This document shows positions 43,193 to 51,638 of a stretch of DNA of 64,000 bases, piece after piece. This DNA is from Bacillus methanolicus MGA3. GTDB lineage: Bacteria; Bacillota; Bacilli; Bacillales; Cytobacillaceae. The position numbers were made by a program, and so were the translations under genes. Each line of letters starts with the position of its first letter. Position 1 is the stretch's first letter. The stretch spans positions 3,008,001 through 3,072,000 of the forward strand of contig NZ_CP007739.1 in the NCBI RefSeq assembly GCF_000724485.1, read 5' to 3'. The notes under the pieces were generated by a model. That model did no database searches, was not told where the DNA came from, and saw only the letters and a program-made list of their open reading frames with translations.

Positions 43193-44632
43193 ATGGAGTG
43201 GAGACCAGATAGAGCAAGCGAAGTCCCTTTATATAAACAAATCGCTAATTATTTGGAATCCAGAATTTTAAACGGTGAATTTCCACCTGGGAGCCGCTTG
43301 CCTTCCGAACGGGTTTTAGCTAATCAATGGAAGGTTAACAGAAGTACGGTCAACTGCGCTTTCGAGGAACTGCGATCCGCCGGACTTGTGTCTCGCATAG
43401 TAGGCCGCGGAACAGTAGTAATCCGAAATTTGCCGGGGAGCGGGACAAAACAATTTCCTAATTGGGATATGTACGTTAAACAAGGCTACTATCCGCCAAA
43501 TAACCCGGTAAATCAAAACATATATCGGTTTATTCGAGCGGATGAGCCAATGATTAATTTTGCTATAGGAGAGTTAAGTTCTGACTTGCAGCCTGTAGAA
43601 TTAATGAAAGAAGCCTATAGTTCCATAGAATTAAACAACGATTTAGGCTATGAACACATACAAGGTAATATCACACTGAGAGAAACCATTTCCGAGCATA
43701 TGAAAACATATCGAAAGATCGAATCTACTCCTTCTTCCCTTTTAATTACATCAGGAGCTCAGCAAGCCATTCATCTCATTATTCGAGGTCTGCTTAAACC
43801 CGGAGATTCAGTTGCGATTGAAGATCCTTCGTATGCCTACTCGCTTCCGATTTTCCATTCTGAAGGCTTACATACACATCTATTGCCAGTACAAAACAAT
43901 GGAATTGACCCGGATCAAATCATCACACTGCACAAAAGATATCGCCTCAAGATGCTGTTCCTGAACCCCACTTACCAAAATCCTACAGGAACGACACTTG
44001 ATCTTGAAAGAAGGCGCAGAATACTTGAAATATGCTCAAAATTCGGGATTGCCATAGTTGAAGATGATCCGTACAGTATTACCGGTTATGATGGTACAAG
44101 CATCCCCAGTATGAAATCAATGGATAAAGAAGGCCTTGTTCTTTATGTTAGCTCATTAACCAAAATTATCGCTTCAGGTCTTCGAATCGGCTGGATTTTG
44201 GGACCGCAAACCGTAATTAACCATTTAGCCGACGTCAAGCAGCAATTTGATTTCAGCCATCCCAGCCTTCCGCAATTAATTGCTGCAAAGCTGTTAAGTT
44301 CCAAGCATTTTGATGAACACATTATGCATTTGAGGGAAGGATTGAAAATAAAAAGGGACTTAACGATACGATCCTTAGAGAAAGAACTGAAAGGAATAAT
44401 TAGCTTTTCTGTTCCGGAGGGAGGCATACATCTATGGTGTAAATTAAATGATGAAGAAATAGATGAAAACTTGTTATTCAAAGAGTCTCTAAAAAAAGGC
44501 GTCGTTTTTGCACCGGGAAGCACACTAGGATCGAAGCATAATTATATACGACTAACCTATAGCCGAGTAGAAACAAATTGCATCTCCGAGGGGATTCAGC
44601 TGCTTGCACAATCGCTGAGGGAGTTGGAATAG
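43193..44632 (+). CDS. MocR-family regulator (GntR HTH fused to aminotransferase-like domain)
   Basis: 479 residues, start behind a perfect AAGGAGG. The GntR winged helix (about 10-75: PLYKQIANYLESRILNGEF, LPSERVLANQWKVNRSTV) is followed by a fold-type I PLP domain (about 110-475) with the PLP lysine in YVSSLTKIIASGLRIGW. MocR proteins sense PLP or amino compounds. Divergent from the nine-gene operon across an ATGTAA-rich region, it is the probable operon regulator. A degenerate copy of its 3' end lies at 52318-52413. Confidence 0.9.
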   Translation: MEWRPDRASEVPLYKQIANYLESRILNGEFPPGSRLPSERVLANQWKVNRSTVNCAFEELRSAGLVSRIVGRGTVVIRNLPGSGTKQFPNWDMYVKQGYYPPNNPVNQNIYRFIRADEPMINFAIGELSSDLQPVELMKEAYSSIELNNDLGYEHIQGNITLRETISEHMKTYRKIESTPSSLLITSGAQQAIHLIIRGLLKPGDSVAIEDPSYAYSLPIFHSEGLHTHLLPVQNNGIDPDQIITLHKRYRLKMLFLNPTYQNPTGTTLDLERRRRILEICSKFGIAIVEDDPYSITGYDGTSIPSMKSMDKEGLVLYVSSLTKIIASGLRIGWILGPQTVINHLADVKQQFDFSHPSLPQLIAAKLLSSKHFDEHIMHLREGLKIKRDLTIRSLEKELKGIISFSVPEGGIHLWCKLNDEEIDENLLFKESLKKGVVFAPGSTLGSKHNYIRLTYSRVETNCISEGIQLLAQSLRELE

Positions 44633-44692
44633 AAACAATAATTCTTTTTAGATAAGATCCTAATATATTCTTTTTTTGTTTTTGGTAAAATT

Positions 44693-44722
44693 ACTGCACT
44701 TACGAAAAAGTGTAGTTTTTTT
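44693..44722 (+). terminator. rho-independent terminator of the MocR gene
   Basis: ACTGCACTT / AAGTGTAGT (one G-T pair), then TTTTTTT. Confidence 0.8.
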
Positions 44723-44739
44723 CTTATTTTCATTAATTT

Positions 44740-44771
44740 AATTTATTAATCAAACGTTTGATTAATAAATT
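44740..44771. promoter_or_regulatory. 32-base perfect palindrome, likely operator
   Basis: 16-base arms; the core TTAATCAAACGTTTGATTAA is identical to 25992-26011, and the left flank ATTTA is also shared. No regulator or target gene is obvious next to it. Confidence 0.55.
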
Positions 44772-44859
44772 GAAAGAGTCAAACAATGCTTATTTCTGCC
44801 TGCCGAAAATCCAACAAAACGACTTGGATTATCATCTTTTTATTTTTAAAAACAAAAAG

Positions 44860-44910
44860 AGGGGCACCCTTTACAAAGGAATTTTTTAGTTCCTTTCTGA
44901 GTCAGCCCCT
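44860..44910. terminator. nested hairpin (terminator-like repeat)
   Basis: Outer AGGGGC / GCCCCT, inner AAAGGAA / TTCCTTT. The right side (CTGAGTCAGCCCC) recalls the ends of the 3140 element. It may end the YjcZ-type transcripts on the minus strand. Confidence 0.6.
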
Positions 44911-44949
44911 ATTTCTTTTTAATATGAATTAAATGAGGATTTTATATCA

Positions 44950-45039
44950 TTAGTAACCTCCATAGCCGCCAAAGCAAGAACATCCTACAATGATGATTAG
45001 AACGAATAAGACAACGATTAACGCAAATACGTTATTCAT
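44950..45039 (-). CDS. YjcZ-family mini-protein
   Basis: 29 residues: [19 protein letters not shown] then CSCFGGYGGY. A hydrophobic helix with a glycine/tyrosine-rich tail is the hallmark of the YjcZ family, small membrane proteins often made during sporulation. AGAGGTG lies upstream. It is paralogous to the next gene. Confidence 0.85.
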   Translation of the reverse strand: MNNVFALIVVLFVLIIIVGCSCFGGYGGY

Positions 45040-45114
45040 CGATTACACCTCTAGTCGTGATAAATGATATTTTTTAAAACTGTGGTTTTGCAAGAAAAAG
45101 AGGCTTCTTAATCA

Positions 45115-45252
45115 TTAATAACTACTCCAAATACTTGCACCCACAATGATCAATAGAATAAACAATACGACGATTAACGCAAAGTTAAAGCCACCACCGT
45201 ATCCACCGTAGCCGTAACCACCATAACCTCTACCACATCCGCAGCCACACAT
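45115..45252 (-). CDS. YjcZ-family mini-protein, with N-terminal Gly/Tyr-rich segment
   Basis: 45 residues: cysteine/glycine start ([12 protein letters not shown]), a GYGGYGGG run, then the hydrophobic [15 protein letters not shown] and a short tail. AAAGGAGGTGA precedes the ATG. The helix is nearly the same as in the 44950 gene, but the Gly/Tyr segment is moved to the N-terminus. Probably a spore-associated membrane peptide. Confidence 0.85.
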   Translation of the reverse strand: MCGCGCGRGYGGYGYGGYGGGFNFALIVVLFILLIIVGASIWSSY

Positions 45253-45636
45253 ATTAGTTCACCTCCTTTTGCAATCTTATTTTTATGTTAATGTAAATAA
45301 TAAACAACAGTATGGACATATATCATAATGAATAAGATAATTCCTGGTTTCACCCAAAAATTCTACTAAAAACCGAAAAGCGTATGTTATTACATACACT
45401 TCTGAGAGGTGACTATATACAATACGGGCGATAGTGGGTTGATACGGCGGAGATAATATTATCTTTTATACAAGATATGCACAAATGCCAATCTCTAAAT
45501 TTTCGATTTTTTAATTATGTATGTCTCATTTTTTCAACAAACAATAGTATTTAACTTCTATTTTTATTAATACTTTTTTGTTTAAATCCGTGTGTGTCTT
45601 CACTAATTTTCTCAATAAGACAAAATATAATTAATA
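45253..45636. other. AT-rich intergenic DNA
   Basis: About 380 bases upstream of the taurine operon promoter and of the YjcZ gene. No ORF, repeat or RNA fold that I can support. It may mark the left boundary of the sulfonate/SMR block. Confidence 0.5.
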
Positions 45637-45666
45637 TTGACATAATTAAAAAACACATGATATTAT
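45637..45666 (+). promoter_or_regulatory. probable promoter of the taurine operon
   Basis: TTGACA, 18 bases, TATTAT, about 55 bases upstream of a terminator in the leader. Confidence 0.6.
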
Positions 45667-45721
45667 ATTCCTACTAATCCGATATGAATTTAATGTTAAT
45701 GATCCGACCAGACCACTGAAG

Positions 45722-45747
45722 GCTCCCTTAAGAAGGGAGCTTTTTTT
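45722..45747 (+). terminator. leader terminator (possible attenuator)
   Basis: GCTCCCTT / AAGGGAGC with a 3-base loop and seven T. It lies between the promoter and the first gene of the operon, with no gene upstream that it could end. Confidence 0.75.
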
Positions 45748-45780
45748 ATTAAAACTTTAATGAAGAAGGAGGACTTAAAA

Positions 45781-46575
45781 ATGGACCCAAAATTAGTACA
45801 TAAAAAACAAGTGGCTATTAGAGGAGTTTCAATCATCAGTATTGCCCTGATACTGATCATTTGGACAGTGAGTACAAATTTAAAATGGGTTGAACCTATT
45901 TTTCTCCCTACTCCCCAATCCGTTTGGAGGACATTTTTAGAGTTAGTACAAGATGGATATAAGGGAGCTTCGTTAAGCACTCATATCTTAAACAGTTTGT
46001 ACAGGCTATTTATATCCTTAATTTTAGCAATTTTCACAGCTGTGCCACTCGGAATTCTCTGTGGCTACTCAAAATATATACTTGCAATTTTTGATCCTAT
46101 TATTGAATTTTATAGACCTCTTCCTCCACTAGCCTATTATGCCTTACTTGTTTTATGGCTAGGAATTGATAATAAATCGAAAGTTGCACTTTTATTTTTA
46201 AGTGCTTTTGCTCCGTTGTTTATTTCAACTGTATCTAGTGTACAACGGGTACCACAAGATCGTATAAATGGTGCATTATCTTTAGGAGCTTCAAAACAGA
46301 AAGTATTTTTATACATAATTCTCCCCTCTTGCCTTCCAGACATCATAACGGGTCTTCGCACAGCAATCGGGGTTACTTATGCTACATTAGTTGCTGCAGA
46401 AATGGTGGCAGCTACCTCAGGTATTGGATGGATGGTATTGGATGCAAGTAAATACTTGAGAAGTGATATTGTTTTTGTGGGGATTATCTTAATGGGGGTA
46501 ATCGCTATTCTTATGGATGGCATCATCAGGTGGTATCAGCATCTTAAATTTTCTTGGGTTGGAAAACAAGACTAA
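45781..46575 (+). CDS. taurine/aliphatic sulfonate ABC transporter permease
   Basis: 264 residues from the ATG at 45781, eight bases after AAGGAGG; an in-frame ATG at 45760 lies before that site. It has six membrane helices and the EAA-type loop GALSLGASKQKVFLYIILPS, as in SsuC/TauC. It moves the substrate across the membrane together with the binding protein and ATPase encoded just downstream. First gene of a four-gene operon. Confidence 0.9.
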   Translation: MDPKLVHKKQVAIRGVSIISIALILIIWTVSTNLKWVEPIFLPTPQSVWRTFLELVQDGYKGASLSTHILNSLYRLFISLILAIFTAVPLGILCGYSKYILAIFDPIIEFYRPLPPLAYYALLVLWLGIDNKSKVALLFLSAFAPLFISTVSSVQRVPQDRINGALSLGASKQKVFLYIILPSCLPDIITGLRTAIGVTYATLVAAEMVAATSGIGWMVLDASKYLRSDIVFVGIILMGVIAILMDGIIRWYQHLKFSWVGKQD

Positions 46576-46600
46576 CAAAATGATTGAGGAGAGAAATTAA

Positions 46601-47656
46601 ATGATTTATCAAAGGAAAATAAACGTTGTATTTGTTCTTCTATTGCTTATTGTATTTACTCTAATAACTGGTTGCTCCAATCAAGGGGCATCCGCTGCAA
46701 AAAATGAAAGATCAACAGCCTCAGCTAGTAACGCACCAAAAGAGATTAGATTGGGATACCAAGTTTCCCCAAATGGAGAACTCTTAGCAAAGGCCTTAGG
46801 TTTGCTGGAGGAAAAGTATCCGCATGTCAAAATTAATTGGATTAAATTTGATTCTGGACGAGATGTTAATAATGCAATGGCAAGTGGAAGCATTGATTTT
46901 GGCCTTGTTGGTACTCCTCCTGGTTCAATAGGTATTGCAAACGGATTACCTTACAAAGTGTATTATCTTCACGATATTATCGGAGAAAGTGAAGCATTAG
47001 TAGTAAAAAAAGATTCTGGTATTAAATCATTAAAAGACTTGAAAGGTAAGAAAATTGCTACCACGTTTAGTTCAACATCTCATTACAGTTTACTAGGGGC
47101 CTTAAAGGAGGAAAAAATTGATCCTCAAAAAGATAACATAACACTTCTCGATATGCAGCCCCCTGATATTTATGCTGCTTGGAAACGAAATGATATTGAT
47201 GGTGCTTATATTTGGCAACCTATGCAGACTAAGTTGATAAATGCAGGAGGTAACATTATTGTTACATCAAAAGATTTGGCTAAAAAAGGCATTGTAACTG
47301 GAGAATTCGGAATTGTGAATAAAGATTTTGCTAGTAAATACCCTGAAATTGTAAAAGGCTATATCTCTGTTTTAGATAAAGCTGTGCATTATTATCGGAA
47401 TAAACCGAAAGAAGCATCCCAAGTTCTTTCTAAAGAATTAGGATTATCTCCTGCGGAAAGCTTAAAGACAATGAAACAAATTATATGGTTGGACGCTTCT
47501 CAACAAAAGGATTTTTTTAGGGAACGACAGAAACCGGGAAAGTTAGCCAAAATATTAAAAGACACAGGAGATTTTATGGCTAAACAGAAAAACATATCAT
47601 CTTCCCCTAGCCTAGCCACTTATCAACAAGCTCTATTTAGCGATCTTTACAAATAA
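46601..47656 (+). CDS. taurine/sulfonate ABC transporter substrate-binding lipoprotein
   Basis: 351 residues. Lipobox LITGC puts the lipidated cysteine at residue 25. The NMT1/SsuA-type fold is seen in EIRLGYQVSPNGE, DFGLVGTPPG and DLKGKKIATTFSS. It captures taurine or alkane sulfonates outside the cell. It lies 25 bases after the permease gene. The TauD gene at the end of the operon favours taurine as substrate. Confidence 0.9.
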   Translation: MIYQRKINVVFVLLLLIVFTLITGCSNQGASAAKNERSTASASNAPKEIRLGYQVSPNGELLAKALGLLEEKYPHVKINWIKFDSGRDVNNAMASGSIDFGLVGTPPGSIGIANGLPYKVYYLHDIIGESEALVVKKDSGIKSLKDLKGKKIATTFSSTSHYSLLGALKEEKIDPQKDNITLLDMQPPDIYAAWKRNDIDGAYIWQPMQTKLINAGGNIIVTSKDLAKKGIVTGEFGIVNKDFASKYPEIVKGYISVLDKAVHYYRNKPKEASQVLSKELGLSPAESLKTMKQIIWLDASQQKDFFRERQKPGKLAKILKDTGDFMAKQKNISSSPSLATYQQALFSDLYK

Positions 47657-47678
47657 TCATGAATAGAGAGGGAAGTTT

Positions 47679-48533
47679 ATGAAGTTTATGTATGTAAGCA
47701 CACCTATCAAAGCACGTTCAGAGATTTTTAATAATCGTAATCCCACATTAATAGAATTAAAAAATATTAGCTTATATTATTCAAATGAAAATAGCGGTCT
47801 TCCTATATTGGACAATATAAATCTTCAATTAGAAGTCAATGATTTTGTGTGTCTATTAGGTCCGTCAGGTTGTGGTAAATCTTCTTTATTAAATATATTA
47901 GCGGGTTTTCAGAAACCAACCACAGGTAAAGTAATGATTAACAATAAACCACATACTGGCCCAAGTCCCAATGTGGGAGTAGTATTTCAACATCATAACC
48001 TTTTTCCATGGATGACCATCGAAAAAAATATTGAATTTGGTTTAAAAATGAAATCTATATCAAGACCAGAAAGAAAAAGACTCGTTTCCTACTATTTGAA
48101 TCTTGTAGGACTAGAATCTTCTGCTAAAATGTTGCCTTACCAGCTCTCTGGAGGTATGAAACAAAGAGCATCAATTGCAAGAACATTAGCTACCGATCCA
48201 CAAGCAATTTTAATGGATGAACCTTTTAGTGCATTAGATGCCTTAACTCGAGAAAACATGCAGATGCATCTTCTTGAACTTTGGAAAAAAACAAAAAAGT
48301 GCATATTTTTTATTACTCATGATGTAGAAGAAGCCCTATTGCTAGGAAAGAGAATTTTAGTTATGCATTCTAAACCGGGAAGAATTGTAGTAGATTTGCA
48401 AAACCCGTTATTACAGTACAGTCAATCAGTCAAAGAAATCAAAGATTCTAAGGAATTTCATGATCTACGATATTATTTAATTTCCACTATAAGAAACAGC
48501 AAATCAAATAATACTCTGTTTGGAATTAATTAA
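47679..48533 (+). CDS. taurine/sulfonate ABC transporter ATP-binding protein
   Basis: 284 residues with Walker A GPSGCGKSS, signature LSGGMKQRASIARTL, Walker B AILMDEPFSALD and the switch histidine (FITHDVEEA). It is an SsuB/TauB-type ATPase with about 25 extra N-terminal residues. AGAGGGAAG precedes the start. It powers the permease encoded two genes upstream. Confidence 0.9.
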   Translation: MKFMYVSTPIKARSEIFNNRNPTLIELKNISLYYSNENSGLPILDNINLQLEVNDFVCLLGPSGCGKSSLLNILAGFQKPTTGKVMINNKPHTGPSPNVGVVFQHHNLFPWMTIEKNIEFGLKMKSISRPERKRLVSYYLNLVGLESSAKMLPYQLSGGMKQRASIARTLATDPQAILMDEPFSALDALTRENMQMHLLELWKKTKKCIFFITHDVEEALLLGKRILVMHSKPGRIVVDLQNPLLQYSQSVKEIKDSKEFHDLRYYLISTIRNSKSNNTLFGIN

Positions 48534-48586
48534 TTGTTTGAATGGTCAAAAATTAATTTTTAATTACTGTTGAAAGGAGTATGTGT

Positions 48587-49519
48587 ATGTCTCAAATTCA
48601 TAGCCATTATTCTCGACCTCTCAAATTTGAAAATCGCGAAGATTATGTAGGCCCACGTATTTTACGACGTCTACCCGAAGGTGTGGAGGAACGACCATAT
48701 TTATTATTTGAAGTCAGGCCACTAAGTCCAATTATAGGTGCTGAGATCATCGGAGTTGACTTGGGAAAACCAATTACCTCTGAGCTACAAGCAGAGTTGA
48801 ACCGTGCACTATTAGAGTGGAAGGTTCTCTTCTTTCGCAACCAAAAAATCACTAGCGAACAGCAGCGGGCATTCGCTCGGCTGTGGGGTGAATTAGAAGT
48901 CCACCCATTTTATTCGACCTCTCCAGACCAATCAAAAGAAATAGTCCGCTTTGCCAGAGATAACAAACAAGCTGGCTACGAGAACATCTGGCATGCCGAC
49001 GTCACTTTTCGAAGCAATCCTGCTAAAGCATCTGTATTAAGACTGATTGAAGTCCCTCCTGTCGGTGGAGACACGCTATGGGCAGATATGGGTGCCGCAT
49101 ATGACAATCTGCCCGACGAGATCAAGGAACGTATCGATGGTCTCACTGCCCTCCACGATTTTACTCCTTCTTTCAGTCATTTAATGACACCGGAAGAGTT
49201 AGCTATCAAACAGAAAGAATTTCCAGCTGTTGAACACCCAGTGGTTCGAACCCACCCAGAAACTGGCCGGAAGACTCTATTCGTGAACCCATCGTTCACT
49301 ACCCGAATTGTCGGACTCGAACCTGAGGAGAGTGAGAAACTGCTTCAATACCTGTTTCGTCAAGCTCACATTCCTGAATATCAGGTGCGTTTTCATTGGG
49401 AGAAGAACTCAGTCGCCTTCTGGGATAACCGTGCTACTCAACATTATGCAGTTTCTGACTATTATCCCTATCCTCGCAAAGCTGAACGGGTAGCAATCGT
49501 TGGAGACCGTCCGTTCTAG
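48587..49519 (+). CDS. tauD: TauD-type 2-oxoglutarate-dependent dioxygenase
   Basis: 310 residues from the ATG at 48587, seven bases after AAAGGAG. The iron ligands are in NIWHADVTF (H-x-D) and ATQHYAVSDY, with the 2-oxoglutarate arginine in YPRKAERVAI. TauD oxidises taurine to sulfite and aminoacetaldehyde, releasing sulfur. Last gene of the sulfonate operon; a hairpin follows. TauD is more typical of proteobacteria, which fits acquisition of the block. Confidence 0.9.
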   Translation: MSQIHSHYSRPLKFENREDYVGPRILRRLPEGVEERPYLLFEVRPLSPIIGAEIIGVDLGKPITSELQAELNRALLEWKVLFFRNQKITSEQQRAFARLWGELEVHPFYSTSPDQSKEIVRFARDNKQAGYENIWHADVTFRSNPAKASVLRLIEVPPVGGDTLWADMGAAYDNLPDEIKERIDGLTALHDFTPSFSHLMTPEELAIKQKEFPAVEHPVVRTHPETGRKTLFVNPSFTTRIVGLEPEESEKLLQYLFRQAHIPEYQVRFHWEKNSVAFWDNRATQHYAVSDYYPYPRKAERVAIVGDRPF

Positions 49520-49540
49520 ACGATTGTTATCCGAATTTAA

Positions 49541-49574
49541 CAATGAATGGAACCACTTTAGGTTCCATTCATTG
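49541..49574 (+). terminator. terminator after tauD
   Basis: CAATGAATGGAACC / GGTTCCATTCATTG, loop of six, then TTTGT. Confidence 0.8.
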
Positions 49575-49618
49575 TTTGTATAAGTATTCATCTTAAATTA
49601 AGGATAGGAGGAAAATTA

Positions 49619-49990
49619 ATGAGTTGGGTTTTCCTTATTTTAGGAATTATTTCAGAAGTTTTAGGTACAACATCTATGAAGATGTCAGAAGGATTTACGA
49701 AGTTAATACCCTCAATATTAATATTTGTTTTTTATGGACTAAGTCTTACTCTAGTAACATTAGCACTCAAAAATATTGATGTGAGTATTGTTTATTCAAT
49801 ATGGTCCGGACTAGGTACAGCTATTATTGCAACCATAGGAATTTTATACTTCAAAGAATACATCTCCTTAATTAAGGTGTTGTCTATTCTAATGATTATT
49901 GCTGGTGTTATAGGGTTAAATATAAGTGGAGAAACACAGGGGAAAGAAACATCTTCATCACAATTACAAATAGAAAGGGACGGAAATTAA
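49619..49990 (+). CDS. small multidrug resistance (SMR) family transporter
   Basis: 123 residues with four membrane helices and the essential glutamate in the first (ILGIISEVLGTTSMKMSEGF). The motif YSIWSGLGTAIIATIGILYFKE is typical of the EmrE/QacC/Ebr family of proton-coupled exporters of quaternary cations. These work as dimers; no second SMR gene is adjacent. Its stop codon overlaps that of the convergent SDR fragment. Confidence 0.9.
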   Translation: MSWVFLILGIISEVLGTTSMKMSEGFTKLIPSILIFVFYGLSLTLVTLALKNIDVSIVYSIWSGLGTAIIATIGILYFKEYISLIKVLSILMIIAGVIGLNISGETQGKETSSSQLQIERDGN

Positions 49991-50589
49991 GATTCTGGTG
50001 CATAAATTTCAGTTACGGATGCGGTCGACACAATAGAACTTCCCGGCTTCAGGTAAGGAAGCGCGGCCTTCGTCATATAGAAATGCGGAAAAATGTTGGT
50101 GCGGTAGGTATTCTCGAGCTGTTCATTTGAAATGTCCAATATGCTTTCCTGAAGGAACTGGACTCCTTGGTTCAAAATAAGTATGTCAAGCTTCCCATAG
50201 CTTTCAAGTGTTCTTTTTACCACTTCCACGGAAAAAGAGGGCTGGCGCAAATCGCCTTCAATCAGCAGGCAGTGGCGCCCATAACGTTCTACCATACGCT
50301 TGGTCGCTTCGGCATCCTTCCGTTCATACAAGTAGGCAATCGCAATATCCGCCCCTTCTTTGGCGAAACCGATCGCGATGGCGCGGCCGATGCCGCTGTC
50401 GCCTCCGGTGATGATAGCGACTTTCCCCGCCAATTTTCCGCTCCCCTTATATTCGGGATTGTCTGATATCGGAACAGGGTTCATTACATACTCCAAACCG
50501 GGTTGTACGTCCTGATGCTGTGGCGGAAAAGTGATCGGTACCTGCCGGCATCGTAACTCATAACTGTAATACGGGTACTTTGGAATCAT
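49987..50589 (-). pseudogene. SDR oxidoreductase, C-terminally truncated
   Basis: 201 residues from the ATG at 50589 (GGAGG seven bases upstream). The N-terminal half is a normal spore-former SDR: FPPQHQDVQPGLEYVMNP, KVAIITGGDSGIGRAIA and STASVTEIYA. The frame ends just before the catalytic YxxxK segment; intact relatives have about 285-300 residues. The break coincides with the stop of the SMR gene, so the 3' part was probably lost when the sulfonate/SMR block joined. The catalytic tyrosine is missing, so it should be inactive. Confidence 0.8.
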
Positions 50590-51144
50590 GCGAATTCCTC
50601 CATTGCTCTTGTAGTCAAAAGCTAAACATATTGCTCCAAGTAAATTTTGTTGCATCATTATAATACCTCCGTCTATGAAAAGGGAATTTTAAAAAAGAAT
50701 TTCCCCTAAGACGAGGCATGACTTTTATGTTAACTATTCATCCCTCGACTTAGGAATGAATAGCTGGCTGGTCATTTTCAAAAATATCTAAATATAACCT
50801 CATGATTTAACCCTCCCACGAATTGTATTTTCTCAATATTAACACATTTTCATTAAGGAAATTTACTTAACTTATCATTTTCTTAAACACCTCTGCGCGG
50901 CACGGTTTGGCATGGTGTAAACAGGCTAACCAAGAATCCCTGTCGTTCCGATGAAGAATCCTTCTCCATCGCCCAGCTGTTTGGTAGCGCCAAACATGCC
51001 GCCAGCAACAGTCACCGGTTCCATAAAATGCACATAATCTTTGAAATTGAAAATGTTGCAAAGTGCATAAAAAAAAGACCTCGAATATGAGGTTAATTTT
51101 TTACGTCATCTTCAACTTTAGTTTGTTAAAGTTAATATATCATT
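50590..51144. other. intergenic with gene debris
   Basis: About 555 bases. It contains the SDR ribosome site, a hairpin-prone GGGGAA/CGAGGC stretch near 50700 and a possible gene remnant at 50936-51070. A small hairpin CCTC / GAGG with T-run lies near 51078. Confidence 0.5.
50936..51070 (-). pseudogene. possible remnant of an unidentified gene
   Basis: An open frame without a start reads FKDYVHFMEPVTVAGG, then MFGATKQLGDGEGFFIG, ending TTGILG and TAG. The composition is protein-like rather than random. I do not recognise the family, and the 5' part is missing. Confidence 0.3.
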
Positions 51145-51336
51145 TTATTTCCTGAATTTTTCAGGGTTTTCAATTCTTGTTGAAATTATTTCTCCACAAT
51201 TTAAGCAGAAGGTATAGATTTTATTTGAACCCATTGATAATTTCTTATCTAATGGTTTTATGGGCATAAAATCGGTTCCTTCTGCAAATTCAGCACCACT
51301 ACATTTTGGGCAATTTTTATCATTAGACAAATTCAT
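51145..51336 (-). CDS. small zinc-ribbon protein
   Basis: 63 residues from the ATG at 51336, five bases after GGAGG. Two CxxC knuckles (CPKCSGAEF and FCLNCGEII) form a zinc ribbon; the rest is basic. Proteins of this size are common and uncharacterised in bacilli. It is flanked by debris on both sides and stands alone. Confidence 0.7.
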   Translation of the reverse strand: MNLSNDKNCPKCSGAEFAEGTDFMPIKPLDKKLSMGSNKIYTFCLNCGEIISTRIENPEKFRK

Positions 51337-51638
51337 CACATCCTCCACATTCTTATAATTAAAAGCACTATTGGATAATCCTGCCCGTCAGCTTCATTAT
51401 AATTTTAACAGAATTTTCAAATATTAAAAATCCATATTATAAAACAACAATCTTTTAGAAAACAGACTTTAATTAACAAATATGGCCGATCCCCCAAAAA
51501 ATCCCTGCAAGCGATGATAGGGAAAGTTTGTCATATAGCAAAGGGTCAGTCCCCCCTATTAAGTTAGGTGAAAATGGAAATGGATATTAAACCTTAAAAA
51601 TGATAATATAAAAGAAATCGTGAAAGGAGGGAAAGTAA
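51337..51638. other. intergenic with ureH-like fragment
   Basis: About 300 bases upstream of the heptad-repeat gene. It contains the 51-base ureH-like fragment and a degraded GGGTCAGTCCCCCC sequence. Confidence 0.5.
51481..51531. repeat. 51-base fragment of ureH-like sequence
   Basis: TATGGCCGATCCCCCAAAAA and what follows match 55583-55633 inside the nickel-transporter gene with three mismatches. It does not encode anything here. Confidence 0.7.

Larger units (their letters stand above)
44633..44949. other. intergenic with terminators and a palindrome
   Basis: About 320 bases after the MocR gene: a terminator, a 32-base palindrome and a nested hairpin. A 49-codon frame from about 44786 runs through the hairpin and is judged chance. 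Confidence 0.55.

Noticed and set aside
44786..44935. Plus-strand frame after the 32-base palindrome.
   Set aside because: It runs through a nested hairpin and has no good ribosome site; likely chance.
45670..45747. Leader of the taurine operon considered as an S-box (SAM) riboswitch.
   Set aside because: The leader is too short and lacks the S-box core motifs; only a terminator hairpin can be supported.
50867..51061. Minus-strand 64-codon frame rich in Trp, Arg and His.
   Set aside because: It is the wrong frame of the 50936-51070 remnant, which reads as a more protein-like sequence.
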